Source: Pleurodeles waltl
Taxonomy: Eukaryota > Chordata > Amphibia > Caudata > Salamandridae
Length of the DNA: 64,000 nucleotides
Direction of reading: 5' to 3'
Assembly (NCBI RefSeq): GCF_031143425.1
Contig: NC_090437.1
Coordinates: 1,181,074,863-1,181,138,862, forward strand
In this document: positions 44,497 to 54,599 of the stretch, piece after piece
Numbering within the stretch: the first letter of the stretch is position 1
Layout: the number at the start of each line of letters is the position of its first letter
Made by a program: the position numbers and the translations under genes
The notes under the pieces: generated by a model
Database searches by the model: none
What the model was told of the DNA's origin: nothing
Seen by the model: only the letters and a program-made list of their open reading frames with translations

Positions 44497-47412
44497 ATGG
44501 CTCATGTGTCTGGGGAAAGGGCCCATGCCTTCACTTCAGAGGAGTTGGAGAAACTAGTGGATGGGGTCCTCCCCCAGTACACGCAACTGTACGGTCCTCC
44601 AGACAAACAGGTGAGTACACTGTGAGCATGCTGCATGGGCAATGCCTGTTTTGAGTGGTGTGGATGGAAGATACATGGGGGGGACTGAAGACTGCATGTG
44701 CGGATGGTGAGTGTAATTTCCTTTCCCCCTGTACCATTCCTCTAGGTCAGCGCCCACCAGAAGAAGGGTATTTGGCGTGCCATCGCCAAGGACGTCCGGA
44801 CCCTGGGGGTCTACCACAGACGGAGCACCCATTGCCGTAAAAGATGGGAGGACCTGCACCGCTGGAGCAAGAAGACGGCGGAGGCCCAGCTGGGGATGGC
44901 CTCTCAACGTGGGAGGGGTGCCCATCGCACCATGACCCCCCCTGATGTTCCGGATTCTGGCGGATGGCGTATCTGGAGTTGGATGGGCACTTGAGGGCAT
45001 CACAGCAGCCACAAGGGGGTGAGTACACTCTCATTCAGCTGACTCTGCGCGCATAATGAGGTGTCTGGGTGGGGGAGGTGGGCAGTGGGTCCCCCTAGGC
45101 CAGGACGAACTTGGTAGGCAAGGTCCCTTGTGAAGCAGGCTATGTGGCACCCTAACCCCACCAGTGGTAAGAGCCATCTACACCTAGTCAGGCTCCTGTG
45201 ACTTCCAGGTGTGCAGCAATTGGTCTTAGGCCCGTACCCCATGGTCAGCTGAAATTTCTAGGAACTGTCAGTGCATGGCATAGTGCATAGGGCTGCTTCC
45301 TGTGTGTTGTGTCCGCCAACGGTAATGGTGTTGCATTCACTGAACATGTCTTTCTTCTGTCTTTCCCCCCCTTTTTGTGGTCTCCCTGTTCTTGTGTGCA
45401 ATAGCATCATCAGGCGGAGTATTGGCACCGGCGCAGGAGGGAGCTGCAACCCACTTGGCCCTGGAGGGTGAAGCAACAGAGTCTGAAGCCACCAGTGGGA
45501 CGGAGGGCGAGGGGAGCTCCACGGCGGAGACAGGAGCAGACAGCAGTGACAGCGACTCCTCCTCTGATGGGAGCTCCCTTGTGGTGGTGGGCACCTCTGT
45601 GCCCACCGCATCAACAGGTACAGCCACCACCCCCCCTACCAGCACCCCCCCCCATCAGCCCCTCAACGCGTGTCCCGTGCCCGCTCACCCAGGAGGGTGG
45701 GCATCTCCTTCGCCCCAGGCACCTCAGGCTCTGTCCCACCCAGCCCTGCTGCCCTCAGTGAGGAGGCTATCGACCTCCTGAGATCCCTCACTGTTGGGCA
45801 ATCTACCATTGTGAATGCCATCCAGGGTGGAGAGAGGCATTTGCAACAAACAAATCCACACCTAGAGGGCATTCATTCTGGGCAGGCAGCCCAACAGAGA
45901 GCATTTCAGGCTCTGGCCTCAGCACTGATGGCAGCGATTGTCCCTGTGTCCAGCCTCCCCCTCCAACTTCCTCCACCCAGACCCAATCCCCTGTACCCCA
46001 GCCTAGAGAAAGAGTGGCTCAGGCAAACATGAGCACCACACATCCCACAGGCACTCACACAAGCACCATCCCCATGCAGACACAGCAATATCCACTGCCT
46101 CCACTGTGTCCCCCTCCTCCACGTCCTCCTCCTCCCTCCCTGTCGCGTCTCCACTCACACCTGCATGCACTACATCCTCAGCCACAACCTCCATCACCAA
46201 TCACCAGCACGCCCATCACCATACACCGCTCACGTGCACTCACCACCCCCACTACCATTCACACATCCCCAGTGTCCTCTCCCAGTGTGCCAGTGAGCCC
46301 TCCTCCCAAAGTACACAAATGCAGACACACACACACCCAACAGCCATCCACCTCACAACAGCCATGCACCTTCACCCAAATTCAGCAGACGTACACCTCC
46401 TACAACCACTACCTCTTCCTCCACTCCCAAACCCCCTCCATCTTCCCGTCCCAGTGTGTCTAAAAAACTCTTCCTGGCTAACATTGACCTCTTCCCTACA
46501 CCTCCCCCCCGTCCTTCCCCTAGGGCCAGACTTTCCAGGTCCCAGCCCAGCACCTCAGCCACCACCTCCCCAGACACAGTGGTGCCAGCAACTGCGGGGT
46601 CATCGAGTGCGCCACCCATCAGGGCTGCTAGTGTGCCACGTGGCGAGGGCAAGGACATTCCCCCACCTGCCAAGGTGAAAAAGGTGCCCACATCCCGGAG
46701 GGAGAAGCCAAAAATACCAGCCACCAAGGGCTCAGGAAAATCAAAAGGGGATAGTGGCAAGACAACTGAGGCACCATCAAAGCTGGTGAAGGCCCAAAAG
46801 CAGAAGAGCAGGTCAGGAGAGGACATGGTGGCACCGACTGAGGGACCAGTGTCACACTTTCTGTCCACGACCACACCAACCTGTATGGCAGCGCACACCG
46901 CTAGCTGCCCCACCACCACAACCACCACCTGCGCCGCCACCTTCACCACCCCCGGCACGTCTACCGCCTCAACGACAGTCCCCACCCTCTTCCCCAGTGG
47001 GCAGCCATCCGAGGCTGGAGGAGACATCCTGCTTTGTCCATCAGAAGGTGCTGACTCATGCACCGCCGCCAGCACCGCCGCCAGCACCGCCCCCAGCACC
47101 GCCACCTGCACTGCCCCCGGCACGTCTACAGCCTCAGCCACAGTACCCAGCCTCTTCCCCAGTGGGCAGCCGTCCGAGGCTGCAGGAGATGTCCTGCTGT
47201 GTCCCTTAGCAGGTGCTGACCCATACACCGCCGTCAGCATAGCTGCCACAGACCCCGCCGCAAGCACCGCCACCACAGACACCGCCGCAAGCACTGCCAC
47301 TGGCCCCGCGGCATCCTCGGACACTGGCACCACCGCTGACATGGTGACCATCCCCAGTGGTCAGTCGCCTGAGGCTGGAGGAGAGTTCCTGGACCCTGGG
47401 CAGCTTCCATGA
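44497..47412 (+). pseudogene. Harbinger Myb/SANT-like gene B (H3)
   Basis: Exon 1 (44497-44610): EELEKLVDGVLPQYTQLYG. Intron 44611-44745 (135 bp). Exon 2 (44746-45018): Myb-like GIWRAIAKDVRTLGVYHR and RKRWEDLHRWSKK. Intron 45019-45404 (386 bp). Exon 3 starts ASSGGVLAP, then an acidic DSDSSSDG run, a helical segment (SEEAIDLLRSLTVGQST, later AFQALASALMAAIVP), KKLFLANIDLFP and a long Thr/Ala/Ser/Pro-rich basic tail to 47412. One-base shifts in exon 2 (extra C near 44943) and at a C-run near 45645 break it. It lies wholly in transposase intron 1, antisense. Inferred role: second DNA-binding partner of the transposase. Confidence 0.65.
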
Positions 47413-47576
47413 GGCATGACTTCCATCTCTGTTTGTACCTGCAGGTGGAAGGCGGAGCCGCAGCAGTGTGGGGTATGTTGCTGTCTCCATGGCGTATCAT
47501 GCTACCTGAACCTCGCCAATCTCATGGCACACACACCCAGGTGAGGGAATTGAACCGGCCACACTGTACGTGGAGT

Positions 47577-47905
47577 ACTCTGGGCACCAGGCCCCCTTCA
47601 GAACCAGTGGAGTATCACATCCACTACCTCAGTTCTTGGCAAGATGAAGCACTCTGGGCACCTGGCCCCCTCCAGAACCAGTGGAGTATCACATCCACTA
47701 CCTCAGTCTGTGGCAGGATGAAGCACTCTGGGCACCAGGCCCCTTCCGGAATCAGTGGAGTATCACATCCACTACCTCAGTCCTTGGCAGGATGAAGCAC
47801 TCTGGGCACCAGGCCCCCTCCAGAACCAGTGGAGTATCACATCCACTACCTCAGTCCTTGGCAGGATGAAACACTCTAGGCACTAGGCCCCCTCCAGAAC
47901 CAGTG
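47577..47905 (+). repeat. 73/74-bp minisatellite, about 4.5 units
   Basis: Units contain CTCTGGGCACCAGGCCCCC and GGAGTATCACATCCACTACC. Found only in H3. Confidence 0.95.
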
Positions 47906-47922
47906 GAGTCTGTTATCCACTT

Positions 47923-48600
47923 GAGAGACTGTGGCTTTGCACTCCCCTGGATAAAGCAGTGGGCAACACACCCACTGGAGAGACTTGAGAGACTGTGGCT
48001 TTGCATTCCCCAGGATAATGCAGTTGGCAAACCACCCACTTGAGAGACTTGAGAGACTGTGTCTATGCACTCCCCAGGATAAAGCAGTGGGCAACCCACC
48101 CACTGTATAGACTTGAGAGAGTGTGGCTTTGCACTCCTCAGGATGAAGCAGTGGGCAAACAACCCACAGGAGAGACTTGAGAGACTGTGGCTTTGCACTC
48201 CCCAGGATAAAGCAGTGGGCAACCCACCCACTGGAGAGACTTGAGAGACTGTGGCTTTGCACTCCCCAGGACAATGCAGTGGGCAAACCACCCACTTGAG
48301 AGACTTGAGAGACTGTGTCTTTGCACTCCCCAGGATAAAGCAGTGGGCAACCCATCCACTGGAGAGACTTGAGAGACTGTGGCTTTGCACTCCCCAGGAT
48401 GCAGCAGTGGGCAAACCACCCACTGGAGAGACTTGAGAGACTGTGGCTTTGCACTCCCCAGGATAAAGCAGTGGGCAAACCACCCACTGGAGAGACTTGA
48501 GAGACTGTGGCTTTGCACTGCCCAGGATAAAGCAGTGAGCAAACCACCCACTGGAGAGACTTGAGAGACTGTGGCTTTGCACTCCCCAGGATACAGCAAT
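47923..48600 (+). repeat. 64-bp minisatellite, about 10.5 units
   Basis: Units contain GACTGTGGCTTTGCACTCCC and AGCAGTGGGCAACCCACCC, the same family as the H1 array at 995-1555. Inter-unit changes are few, so expansion in each copy looks recent and independent. Confidence 0.95.
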
Positions 48601-49067
48601 GGGCACGGAGCCCCCTCGTGCAGCAGTGGCGTTGTGCGTTCATTTGGCTGAGGTGCCCCCCTCCCCCTTCCCCTGAAGTGCCTGTTTCATTTTGATCTGA
48701 TGCCCCTGCAGTGTTCTCTCCATTTCCAGTCAGGTATCTAGTGTGGGCTTCGCCCATGCATTTTGGGTCCAGTGGTCCACTGACAATGATTGGTGCACTA
48801 TCTGGACTTGTGTAGTTGGTGTACATATTTGTATATACTGGATTTCGAACTTTGATAATGAGATTTCACATGATTACATTTGTTCAAATAATTTCCTTTT
48901 GTCCTTGCATTCTTCCAGGGGGTGGGGGGAGTGTATATGTAATGTTGCTGCATGTATTTGTTTGTATGGTGTTGTGGGTGAAAGTGGGGGTGGGGGTGTT
49001 GCGTGTTGCATGTGTGTGTCACTCTCTTTTCCCTCCCCCTCCCCTGTGTTGTAGGTGCAGTACTCAC
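48601..49067. other. H3 3' non-coding region with overlapping splice sites
   Basis: No gene. It ends in a strong plus-strand acceptor (CCCTCCCCCTCCCCTGTG then TTGTAG, to 49053), which abuts the minus-strand donor GTGAGTACTGCACC of transposase exon 1 (49067-49054). Confidence 0.5.
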
Positions 49068-49150
49068 TGTGGTCGTCGCCGTCGTCTTTGGTGCTCCTGA
49101 TAGAAGAGAAGGAAGACCAGCATCGGCAGCATCTGCAATTCGGGCTCCAT
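49068..49150 (-). CDS. Transposase exon 1 (H3)
   Basis: 83 nt, ATG at 49150. Hydrophobic core MLVFLLF and five consecutive Arg. It ends with codon phase 2, matching the one leftover base at the exon 2 acceptor (44066 here, 62210 in H4). Confidence 0.65.
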
Positions 49151-49480
49151 GGCGTCCTGGTTCCTTGTTGGGTGTGGAGAGGTGAGTGTTTTCCCTTCTG
49201 TGTACTGTTTCCGCCGTGATTTTGTTCGTGTTGGTTCCACCCCGGAAATGGTGGCGGATAGGTGTCTTGAAATACAGTGGGCCGTACTTTGTCTTCCGCC
49301 TGTCTGTTGGCGGTTACCCCCGCGGTGTTTGTTGCTACCGCCGTGGCGGTCGGAGAGTTAAAGTGGCTGTCTATGTTGGCGTTTTCCGCCATGGTCATGA
49401 TTCAATTTTTTCCCCGCCGGACTGCTTGCGGAATTACCGCCACTTTAACACCGACCGCCAGGGTTGTAATAAGAGCCTAT

Positions 49481-50110
49481 GTTTTCCAAAGAGTTAATCT
49501 GTGCCACCCTACGTGATCCACTCTACAAATTTTTTTTTGCTCTTTCTGAAAGGGATGTTTCAAAATACAAGAGGTTGATTGTTGGGCAAGCCAGAGAACT
49601 GGAAGAATGGCTAGAACTTAGAGTCCTACTCTACAGTTCTGGGGTTTCACCTTCAACTTCCAGAGAGGGTAGTCTTGTCTCACAGCAGCCAAAACCGGTA
49701 ACAAGAACAATGACAAAAACAGCATCAGAAGGATTAGACCCAACCTCTGCATTGGCTTCATTTCAAATGGCAGTTATTAGGTTCATTGCACAGGGAAAGA
49801 CAAAAGAGGTTGAGCAAGTGGCTGCACCAATGACACTTCAGAGGATGTTCCAGGAGTGTCTGCATAATCCAAAAGAGGAGTAAATGGATTAAAACCCATT
49901 CATGTATTAATATGGGAAGATGCACCAATGGGCAAAGCTCAGCAGGCTAGCAATAAAGTATCTGGCTTGTCCTGTAGTCAGCGTGACTGCTGAACATGTG
50001 CTCAGTGCCAGTGGTGCAGTTGTAACAGTAAGAAAGACCAGTCTCACACCTCAAAACAGGGAGAGATTAACCATGACCTAAATGAACCAACATTTTATGC
50101 TACCTGAATA
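49481..50110 (+). pseudogene. hAT transposase C-terminal relic
   Basis: Plus strand. The first frame has ICATLRDPLYKFFF, like the LLDPRFK motif of hAT transposases, then FIAQGKTKEVEQVAA. After stops, about 49945-50080 reads LAIKYLACPVVSVTAEHVLS then GAVVTVRKTSLTPQNRE, the hAT dimerisation (hATC) signature (KYL..P..S..SERVFS..G..V...R..L.P). It abuts the H3 right end; the left part of hAT was not found left of H3. Confidence 0.65.
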
Positions 50111-52494
50111 AACCATTACCGAAACACCACAGGAGGCGGAAGAGGATCATTGGTCAGAATTTAAATCAAGTGTGATTGCCGGCCAACTTCTGAGCGAACC
50201 ACCTGCGTTTAAGGATGAACTCTACTTCCCGGACTGAGTATGTCAGTGCCACCATAGAACTTTTTAATTATTTCTCATTGAACTTTTTTCTTTCTTTGCA
50301 AAAGAAAATTAAATAACATGCTGGTGGATCGTTATGCTTGTGTCAAATTTATGCTGCCCCACCATTTTTTAGTCACATATATCTATAGCTGGATAGTTTG
50401 ACCCATGTGTAGTGAAGAAGCCTTCACATTCCCTTCAGGATATTGGAAAAGATGCCTGCCTCCCTCACATGCTATTGCCTATCCTCTTACTTAAACCACC
50501 TAGCATGGCTGCCCCGTAAAATTATTGTTTAAAAGACTGCCAGTGCCAATGCCATATTCCAATGTGTTGCTACCACCAAAGAGGAGATAATATTTTGTTC
50601 AACCACTGTGCTTGGATTGGAAGAGGTACCTAACTACTAACTATTGCACCAATGAGTGGTGATATATTGAGTGATAGTGAGTGATGATTGATGATGTATG
50701 TGGTTGTTGACAGTGAGGGAGGGAGTTCAACAAATTTGTAAACTTGTTTCCGATGATTTGCAGTGTTTGGGGGCTGATGGGTGATCATTTTTCTTGAAAG
50801 TGAGTGGCCTTTCAAACTTAGTGAAATTTACCTGCAGGGTCCACTCCTTGTTTCTGGTTCATCAGACCAGACCATTCACTTTAGTTACCAAACACAAATC
50901 TACACAAAATACTCTAGTTCTGTTTCTCTATTTGTTCTTCAATAGCATTGCACTACACAAGTCTACCTTGCTCAGTTTGAGACTAGGACGGAGTTACTCA
51001 GAATCAGGAGGAGGGGGATGGAAGGACTCAGGGTGGGACTACCTCAACAGCTAGAAGAAGAGAAGGAGTCTCTGTTTCTCTACATTTGATCTTTATGTTC
51101 AGTCCTGTATCATGGATGCCACTTCTAGAGGGAGAAGAAGAGATCCAGAGAATTAACTATTAAAAAGGCGCTAACGCATTGTGTGCACTCAAAAGGCATT
51201 TATTTGTGAAAATCTGACATTTGTTGACTTGATATTCGACAGTTGGATGTTTCGGAGCACCTCACCTGGCACATCATTGGCATTTAAGGTCACTGAGATG
51301 CTCGCCGCTTGTCGTGTATTAATGCTTATCATTATTGCTTTCTATATATTGCAGAGAGGAAATTCTTTTGTGCAATTATTATGAAAACAATGCATTGTGA
51401 ATACGTTTGTTATTGTTTATTATGACATTTGCTTAATTCTACATTGATACTGGTGATACAGAGCGTTCTGTGTACGACCTGAAAGTTTGCCATTGCAATG
51501 CTCAACTTACGCTGTGATGTAACAGTGATAAAACTGATCACTTGAGTTTTCAACATTAACCTCATGTTCCCAGAGTGATGCAAACCTAGTACTGTGTTCT
51601 TTTGATACTAACCCTATGTTCCCAGAGTAATGCAAACCTTGTACTGTGATCTTTAGCTATTAACCCTATGTTTTCAGTGTGATCAAAAGCACAAATTGTG
51701 TTCTTTGGAATTCCAAGTACAGTGTGGTAATTAACCTATGAATGTCTCCAAACCCTAATTATATGAGAATTTGTTGTCATTATTTGTTATCTATTTAAAT
51801 GTCTATGAAGTCGAGTGAGTTAGCACCTTGGGAAATCTCAACAAGGTAAATCAAGTAAGGTATCCACCGTCTACAAGAACATATAGGTAGGTGTTAATTT
51901 AGGTGACATGATGCCAGTATAGGGTCATAGTGGGAATAGTAATAAATACTTTAGGAGGTTCCAACTTCCTATTAAATTACAGGTAATATACATTGTTTCC
52001 TGAAAATTCCTAAAGAAGGTGGGAGACCAATCTAAAGCGGAAAAGGGGACCCAACACGAACACTTACCTTGCACATAGTAGTTAGAGAGTAGTATATACA
52101 TGGGTTAAGACTAATGAGTTTTTTGACTGATGTGTAATTTGTCATATGAAATTCCAGCTCTTCGAGAAACATCACTATTCGTGTGGATCCGGACCTGCAT
52201 CTCCAGTGTTTCTCTCTCTCTTTTCATCCATCCCCTTTTCCCTGGGACATTCCGGTGCTGATCACATGCATTTAAGTGGGAGGCACGCAACATCTAGGAG
52301 GAATTGGAAATAAGCAACTTAGTCAACATTGTGTCTCCATGGGCAAACAAGTTTGGGCTTGACAGACCAGGTCTGGAGTGGCACCACTTGGCAGGGTAGT
52401 CTCAGAGACAGCCGAGTCCAGTTTGCTGATGCAAGGTTGTTTGAAGCTTGTTATATCCCTGAGGCTTCAGATCAGAGGCCAGCCATCTTCTCTT
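50111..52494. other. Unassigned sequence
   Basis: AT-rich, no gene or repeat family recognised. Near 51580-51690 a segment with CCCTATGTTCCCAGAGTAAT-like wording occurs about three times in imperfect copies (roughly 55-60 bp). Confidence 0.4.
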
Positions 52495-52652
52495 AGGCCC
52501 ATAATTATACTTTTTTAGCGCTGCATTTGCGTCATTTTCTGACGCAAAAACGGCGCAAACTTGCAAAATACAAATGTATTTTGTAAATTTGTGCTGTTTT
52601 TGTGTCAAAAAGTGGCACAAATGCGGTGCAAAAAAAGTATAAATATGGGTCT
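52495..52652. mobile_element. Foldback MITE (about 158 bp)
   Basis: Near-complete inverted repeat: AGGCCCATAATTATACTTTT at the left, and AGACCCATATTTATACTTTT as the reverse complement of the right end. Arms continue through GCATTTG, TGACGCAAAAAC and GCAAAATACA to a centre near 52573. No coding capacity. Confidence 0.75.
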
Positions 52653-53299
52653 GAGAGTCACTCTGGGTGATGCGGTCAAGAGATGCAGGTCCAGTCCTTA
52701 TCACCTAGGCAAGAGGCAGCAGATCAACACAGCAAAGCATGAGTCCAAAAGATTTCAGTCCAACAGAGTGGCAGTCCTTCAGCAGCACAACAGTTCTTCT
52801 TCCTGTCATAGTATCCACAGGTCCAGAAATGTACTAAAATTGTGGGGTCCGAGGTCCAATGTTTATACCCAGCTGTGCGTTTGAAGTGGGGGAGAAGCCT
52901 CTAGAGATTTTCCTTTAAAGTTCCCAGGCATCCTGCCTTCTCTGTCTTGGCTTCAGACTTACTTATAGGGGTATGAGGCCCTTTGTGTTGAGGTAGGATG
53001 CACCCTATTCAGACGTGAGTGGGGCTGTGCCCAGCTCCTTCCTCACATCCTGTCAATGATGGCCCATTTAAATGTCCTATTCTGTGTGGCTGTCTAGAAA
53101 GAATACAAAAAGCCCAAGTGTCAGCTACACTCAGTCATGTGACTAGAGACACGCTATAGGCACTAAATGAATAATGCAGAAAAATGCCAACTTTCTTAAA
53201 GAGGCATTTACGGAACAGCAACTTAATGTCCAACTTCACCGTAAGTTAGGATTTTAAATTGTGATTCCAGAGACACCAAATTTCAAATGATTATCTCTT
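52653..53299. other. Unassigned sequence left of the L2
   Basis: No gene or recognisable repeat. Confidence 0.4.
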
Positions 53300-53641
53300 C
53301 CCAAGGGTAGGTCGCTCCCCCTGCCGCTGCAGCTCCTCCAGCTCCTCCAGGTTCCTGAGTTCCTGAGACCCACCTCACAGTAAGTACCCCCCACCTCCCT
53401 GCCCCTCGCCCTGCCCCGCGCTACTCACCCTCTCTCCTGCTCCTGCTTCTTTTCTTCTTTTCTTCTTCTCTGTTCTTCCTCCTCGCTCCTCCTCTGTAAT
53501 CTTCTTCTGTACTCTTCTTTTCCCCGTCTGCTCTCTTCTTCTGGGTGCTTCTCTGCCTCTCCTGTTCGTCTCTCTTCTTCCTCATCTTCTTCTGTGGTCT
53601 TCTGCCTGTCTTCTGCCTTCTGTTCTTCGTATCTTCATCTG

Positions 53642-53990
53642 TGATCTTCTGGACTCCTGTTCTTCTGTTCTTCTGTTCTTCTGCTCTTCTGTTTCTTCTG
53701 TTCTTCTGGTCTTCTGTTCTCCTGTTCTTCTGTTCTTCTGTTCTTCCGGTCTTCTGTTCTCCTGTTATTCTGTTCTTCCGGTCTTCTGTTCTCCTGTTCT
53801 TCTGTTCTTCCGGTCTTCTGTTCTTCTGCTCTTCTGTTTCTTCTGTTCTTCTGGTCTTCTGTTCTCCTGTTCTTCTGTTCTTCTGTTCTTCCGGTCTTCT
53901 GTTCTCCTGTTATTCTGTTCTTCCGGTCTTCTGTTCTCCTGTTCTTCTGTTCTTCCGGTCTTCTGTTCTTCTGTCTTCTGTCTTCTATCT
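53642..53990 (+). repeat. (TTCTG/TTCTC)n low-complexity tract
   Basis: Imperfect CTTCTGTTCTTCTG repeats, with a higher-order duplication of about 150 bp (53760-53880 against 53880-53990). Probably part of the LINE leader. Confidence 0.9.
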
Positions 53991-54099
53991 TCTGTCTTCG
54001 GCTCCTCTGCCTCCTGCGTCTTCTTCTCCCCGCGCCTGCCCTCCTGCTCCTGCCTCATCCCCCTCCCTCACTCGCCTCCCCCTCTCTATCACCCCTACC

Positions 54100-54280
54100 T
54101 ACCCCGTTCGCTATCTACCTCTCTCACTCCTCCTATCTACCTATCTCTCTATCTCTCTATCTCACTATCTAACTCCCTCACTCTCCACCTCCTCCTATCT
54201 ACCTATCTCTCTATCTATCTATTTCTCTATCTATCTATTTCTCTATCTATCTACTTTCTCTATCTATTTCTCTATCTCTC
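54100..54280 (+). repeat. (CTAT/CTCT)n microsatellite
   Basis: CTATCTACCTATCTCTCTAT-type tetranucleotide tract. Confidence 0.9.
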
Positions 54281-54599
54281 CCCCTTCCCGCCACCCCCTC
54301 TATTACCTATCTTCCTATCCTCTCACTCTACCTCTCACCCTCACCCACCTCTACAACCCCCCTCCCCTATCTTCACAACCCTACTCCTATCTCTCTCCCT
54401 AATCTCCTAAACCTCCTAAAATTCACCCCCTCCACCCTTAAACCCCCCTCCCCAGCTCTTCTCACTCTACCTGTCCCCCCCCTCCCTCGCGCTTTCCCGC
54501 CGCGACCACCTGCACGCCCCCGCGCTCCCATTCGACCCCAGCTGACCCCTCCCCCAGTCGCGCAGCGGGCGCGCCGATGGCGCGCCAGAGGCAAGCCCG

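Larger units (their letters stand above)
42940..49150 (-). pseudogene. Harbinger DDE transposase, three exons (H3)
   Basis: Exon 1 at 49150-49068 (27 codons plus 2 nt), exon 2 from 44066 to 43414, exon 3 from 43314 to the stop at 42942-42940. Exon 1 reads MEPELQMLPMLVFLLFY and ends QRRRRRP. Exons 2-3 hold the HARBI1-type core: EPDLISSIRHPTG, GAIDGTHVAF (first Asp), PGSVHDTYILRNS (second Asp), GDSGYP and RRVIERTFSLLKARF (Glu). Intron 1 is about 5.0 kb and contains gene B on the other strand; intron 2 is 99 bp. Frameshifts near 44040, 43620 and 43090 make it inactive. It cuts and pastes the element by DDE chemistry. Confidence 0.7.
40384..49477 (+). mobile_element. Harbinger transposon copy H3, complete ends
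   Basis: 9094-bp element with terminal repeats GGCCCTCATTACAACCCTGG (left) and, reverse-complemented, GGCTCTTATTACAACCCTGG (right). Flanks are TTT and TAT, a possible 3-bp duplication with one change. Gene order: Myb A (+), transposase (-), Myb B (+), two minisatellites, transposase exon 1 (-), right end. Known Harbinger elements usually carry one transposase and one Myb gene in 3-6 kb, so this is an unusually large form. Confidence 0.85.

Noticed and set aside
46353..47351. Minus-strand frame of 332 codons opposite gene B
   Set aside because: Shadow of the GC-rich gene B tail; Val/Ala/Gly-rich with no motif, while the plus strand carries KKLFLANIDLFP shared with H2.
47851..48826. Long minus-strand frames (251 and 316 codons)
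   Set aside because: Same artefact over the H3 64-bp array.
53545..54402. 285-codon Phe/Ser/Leu-rich frame
   Set aside because: Translation of CT-rich simple repeats in the LINE leader; not a membrane protein gene.
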